From: JAMIFN01 sp035906235
Lineage (GTDB): Bacteria; Pseudomonadota; Gammaproteobacteria; Burkholderiales; Burkholderiaceae_C
NCBI GenBank assembly: GCA_035906235.1
Contig: JAMIFN010000136.1
Coordinates: 1-23,668, forward strand
Direction of reading: 5' to 3'
Length of the DNA stretch: 23,668 nt
A program made the position numbers and the translations under genes. The notes under the pieces were generated by a model, which made no database searches, was not told where the DNA came from, and saw nothing but the letters and a program-made list of their open reading frames with translations. Below, piece by piece: positions 22,124 through 23,668 of this stretch; within the stretch, counting starts at the first letter, position 1, and every line of letters starts with the position of its first letter.

Positions 22124-22155
22124 TTGACAGCCCCCCCCCATTACACTCGCATAAT
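22124..22155 (+). promoter_or_regulatory. Promoter with a C9 tract between -35 and -10
   Basis: A perfect TTGACA (22124-22129) is followed by G, nine C (22131-22139) and ATTACACTCG before CATAAT (22150-22155). The spacer is 20 bp, 3 longer than optimum. A homopolymeric C tract in this position resembles the slippage-controlled promoters of neisserial porA and fetA. The ATG of the secretion gene follows 37 nt later. Confidence 0.5.
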
Positions 22156-22192
22156 CCGTTTTCGTCAGAACAACAAACAAGATGGACAAAGC

Positions 22193-23668
22193 ATGCAGGG
22201 AGTGCATCAGGATACGACTGCTGATGCGGAAACACACATAGACACCCCAGCCGCGCTGTGGCTCCTGGCGAGCCTGGCGGGTTTCTATCGCCAGCCCTTC
22301 GATGCGGAGCTGGTGATCAAGCGTTTTCCGCCGCCTATCGATCTGCCCACGCTGATCGAGGCCTTGGACGCGCTCGGCCTCAAGGCCGGGTTGACGCACT
22401 GGCCCGACGCGGGGCTGTCGGACTTGCCGTTGCCTGCCGTGGCGCTGCTGTCTGCTCCGGCTGCTGAAGCCGCTGCTGTCGAATCGGCAAGCACTGCTTC
22501 ACCCCAACCACCATCCCGCACCACACTCACCCCGGCGCTGATCGTCCAGCACGGTGACGACACCTTGGCCTGGGTCAAGCCCGGCCAGTCGGCCCCGGAA
22601 ACCGTTGCACTCGACGTGGCCCGCACCCAAGCCGCGCCGGTTCTGCTTCTGGTCGCCCAGGCCGAGCCACCTGTTTCCGAATCGGTCAGCAAGACCGCAT
22701 CGCCCGAGTCCCAGAAAAAGCCCTTCGGCTTCTCTTGGTTCGTGCCTGAGTTGCTGCGCCACAAGCGCATCTGGCGCGACGTGCTGCTGGCCAGCCTCGC
22801 CATCCAGCTTGTCGGCTTGGCCACGCCGCTCTTCACTCAGGTCATTATCGATAAGGTCATCGCCCACCATTCGGAAAGCACGCTCATCGTGCTGGGCGTG
22901 GCGCTGGTGGTGTTCATGCTCTTCACCAGTGGCATGAGCTGGCTGCGCCAGTATCTGGTGCTACACACCGGTAGCCGCATTGAAGCCGTGCTGGGCGAAA
23001 AGGTATTGAAGCACCTGCTACACCTGCCGCTGCCGTACTTCGAGGCGCGGCCCACCGGTACCCTGGTGGCACGCCTGCACGGCGTGGAGCAGCTGCGCGA
23101 ATTCATTTCCGGCGCAGCGGTGAGTCTGGTGCTGGACCTGCCCTTTCTGCTGATCTTTCTGGCGGTGATGTTTTCCTACAGCTGGCAGCTCACGCTGATC
23201 GCACTGAGCATCATGGCGTTGATCGTCACCGCCAGCCTGTTCATGGTGCCCATCTTCCGTGAACGGCTGGACAAGCAATTCCTGCTCGGTGCGAGGAATC
23301 AAGCCTTCCTCACCGAGTACCTGGCGGGCATGGCCACGGTGAAATCATTGCAACTGGAGCCGGATGTGGGCAAGCGCTACGGCACCTACCTGGCCCAATA
23401 TCTCTCGGCAGGATTCGCCACCAAGCAGGTGGGCAACACCTACAACGTCGTCGCCAACGGGCTGGAACAGGTGATGACGCTCTCCATCCTCATCGTGGGG
23501 GCGTGGCTGGTGATGCAGCCCGAAGCGGGCATGACTGTCGGCATGCTGGTCGCCTTCCAGATGTTCGCCAGCCGCATGAGCCAACCGCTGCTGCGCTTGG
23601 TCGCGCTGTGGCAGGAATTCCAGCAGGCCAGCATTTCCGTCAAGCGGCTGGGCGACATTCTGGACATG
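22193..23668 (+). CDS. Type I secretion ABC transporter, permease/ATPase (partial)
   Basis: The first 492 residues of an HlyB/RtxB-like exporter; the ATPase domain lies beyond the right edge. Such proteins form a channel with an HlyD-type adaptor and TolC to secrete RTX proteins. Order seen: an N-terminal C39 peptidase-like domain (about 18-150) without the catalytic Cys, where PAALWLLASLAGFYRQ stands in place of the usual DCG-containing helix, so it is a substrate-binding CLD rather than a protease; a low-complexity Ala/Ser/Pro insert (about 87-110) within it; a linker; then the transmembrane domain from about residue 195, with PYFEARPTGTLVARL (281-295), VEQLREFISG and several hydrophobic helices. 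The ATG at 22193 has only a weak GGA upstream. Leucine is almost always CTG, unlike most of the window, hinting at a different origin. The substrate gene is not in view. Confidence 0.9.
   Translation, partial: MQGVHQDTTADAETHIDTPAALWLLASLAGFYRQPFDAELVIKRFPPPIDLPTLIEALDALGLKAGLTHWPDAGLSDLPLPAVALLSAPAAEAAAVESASTASPQPPSRTTLTPALIVQHGDDTLAWVKPGQSAPETVALDVARTQAAPVLLLVAQAEPPVSESVSKTASPESQKKPFGFSWFVPELLRHKRIWRDVLLASLAIQLVGLATPLFTQVIIDKVIAHHSESTLIVLGVALVVFMLFTSGMSWLRQYLVLHTGSRIEAVLGEKVLKHLLHLPLPYFEARPTGTLVARLHGVEQLREFISGAAVSLVLDLPFLLIFLAVMFSYSWQLTLIALSIMALIVTASLFMVPIFRERLDKQFLLGARNQAFLTEYLAGMATVKSLQLEPDVGKRYGTYLAQYLSAGFATKQVGNTYNVVANGLEQVMTLSILIVGAWLVMQPEAGMTVGMLVAFQMFASRMSQPLLRLVALWQEFQQASISVKRLGDILDM

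Overview
The window reads as chromosomal DNA of a betaproteobacterium, most likely Burkholderiales (Comamonadaceae-like). The support is the protein families and their arrangement (twin retraction ATPases pilT-pilU, a type III pantothenate kinase, an endonuclease-type MutL, a selO/S49-peptidase/Rieske cluster) and small interspersed palindromic repeats. This assignment comes from family recall, not from a database search. Coding density is high, and nearly every gene is a housekeeping gene.

Layout. Positions 1-2165 (minus): accA (cut by the window edge) and gluQ, whose reading frame carries about 140 extra codons built from palindromic repeats. 2226-4178 (plus): aroC and coaX. 4194-4922 (minus): the PLP-homeostasis gene yggS. 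4975-7172 (plus): pilT-pilU, closed by a strong terminator. 7353-8525 (minus): a thiolase. 8526-8958: a long leader with a possible 50-codon ORF, then a Bcp/PrxQ peroxiredoxin (8959-9492), a PIN-PhoH ATPase (9629-11344) and mutL (11363-13306), all plus. 13349-20492 is a minus-strand block, read from right to left: bioF-bioD, a Rieske protein, an S49 peptidase, selO, an RluF-like pseudouridine synthase, an Mth938-like protein, a small Trp-rich protein, and a higB-higA toxin-antitoxin pair. 20901-21896 (plus) is a DUF808 membrane protein. From 22193 to the right edge runs the first part of a type I secretion ABC transporter with an HlyB-like layout.

Functionally the window touches fatty-acid synthesis (accA), thiolytic acyl-CoA metabolism, the shikimate pathway (aroC), CoA, PLP and biotin cofactors, tRNA and rRNA modification (gluQ, rluF-like), twitching motility, peroxide defence, mismatch repair, and toxin-antitoxin control.

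The most unusual signals are not gene families. (1) gluQ carries an in-frame insertion assembled from three kinds of palindromic repeat plus a 29-bp duplication. (2) A roughly 53-bp repeat occurs five times; it supplies the stop codons of gluQ and rluF and has one copy inside mutL. (3) Four genes (gluQ, aroC, higB, bioF) have a -10-like hexamer 7-8 nt before the ATG and no Shine-Dalgarno, suggesting leaderless mRNAs. (4) The higBA promoter has a 19-bp near-perfect palindrome between and overlapping its -35 and -10. (5) A C9 tract lies between -35 and -10 elements upstream of the secretion ABC transporter, resembling phase-variable promoters. (6) An orphan plus-strand terminator overlaps a possible gene fragment upstream of bioF. 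None of these was tested computationally.
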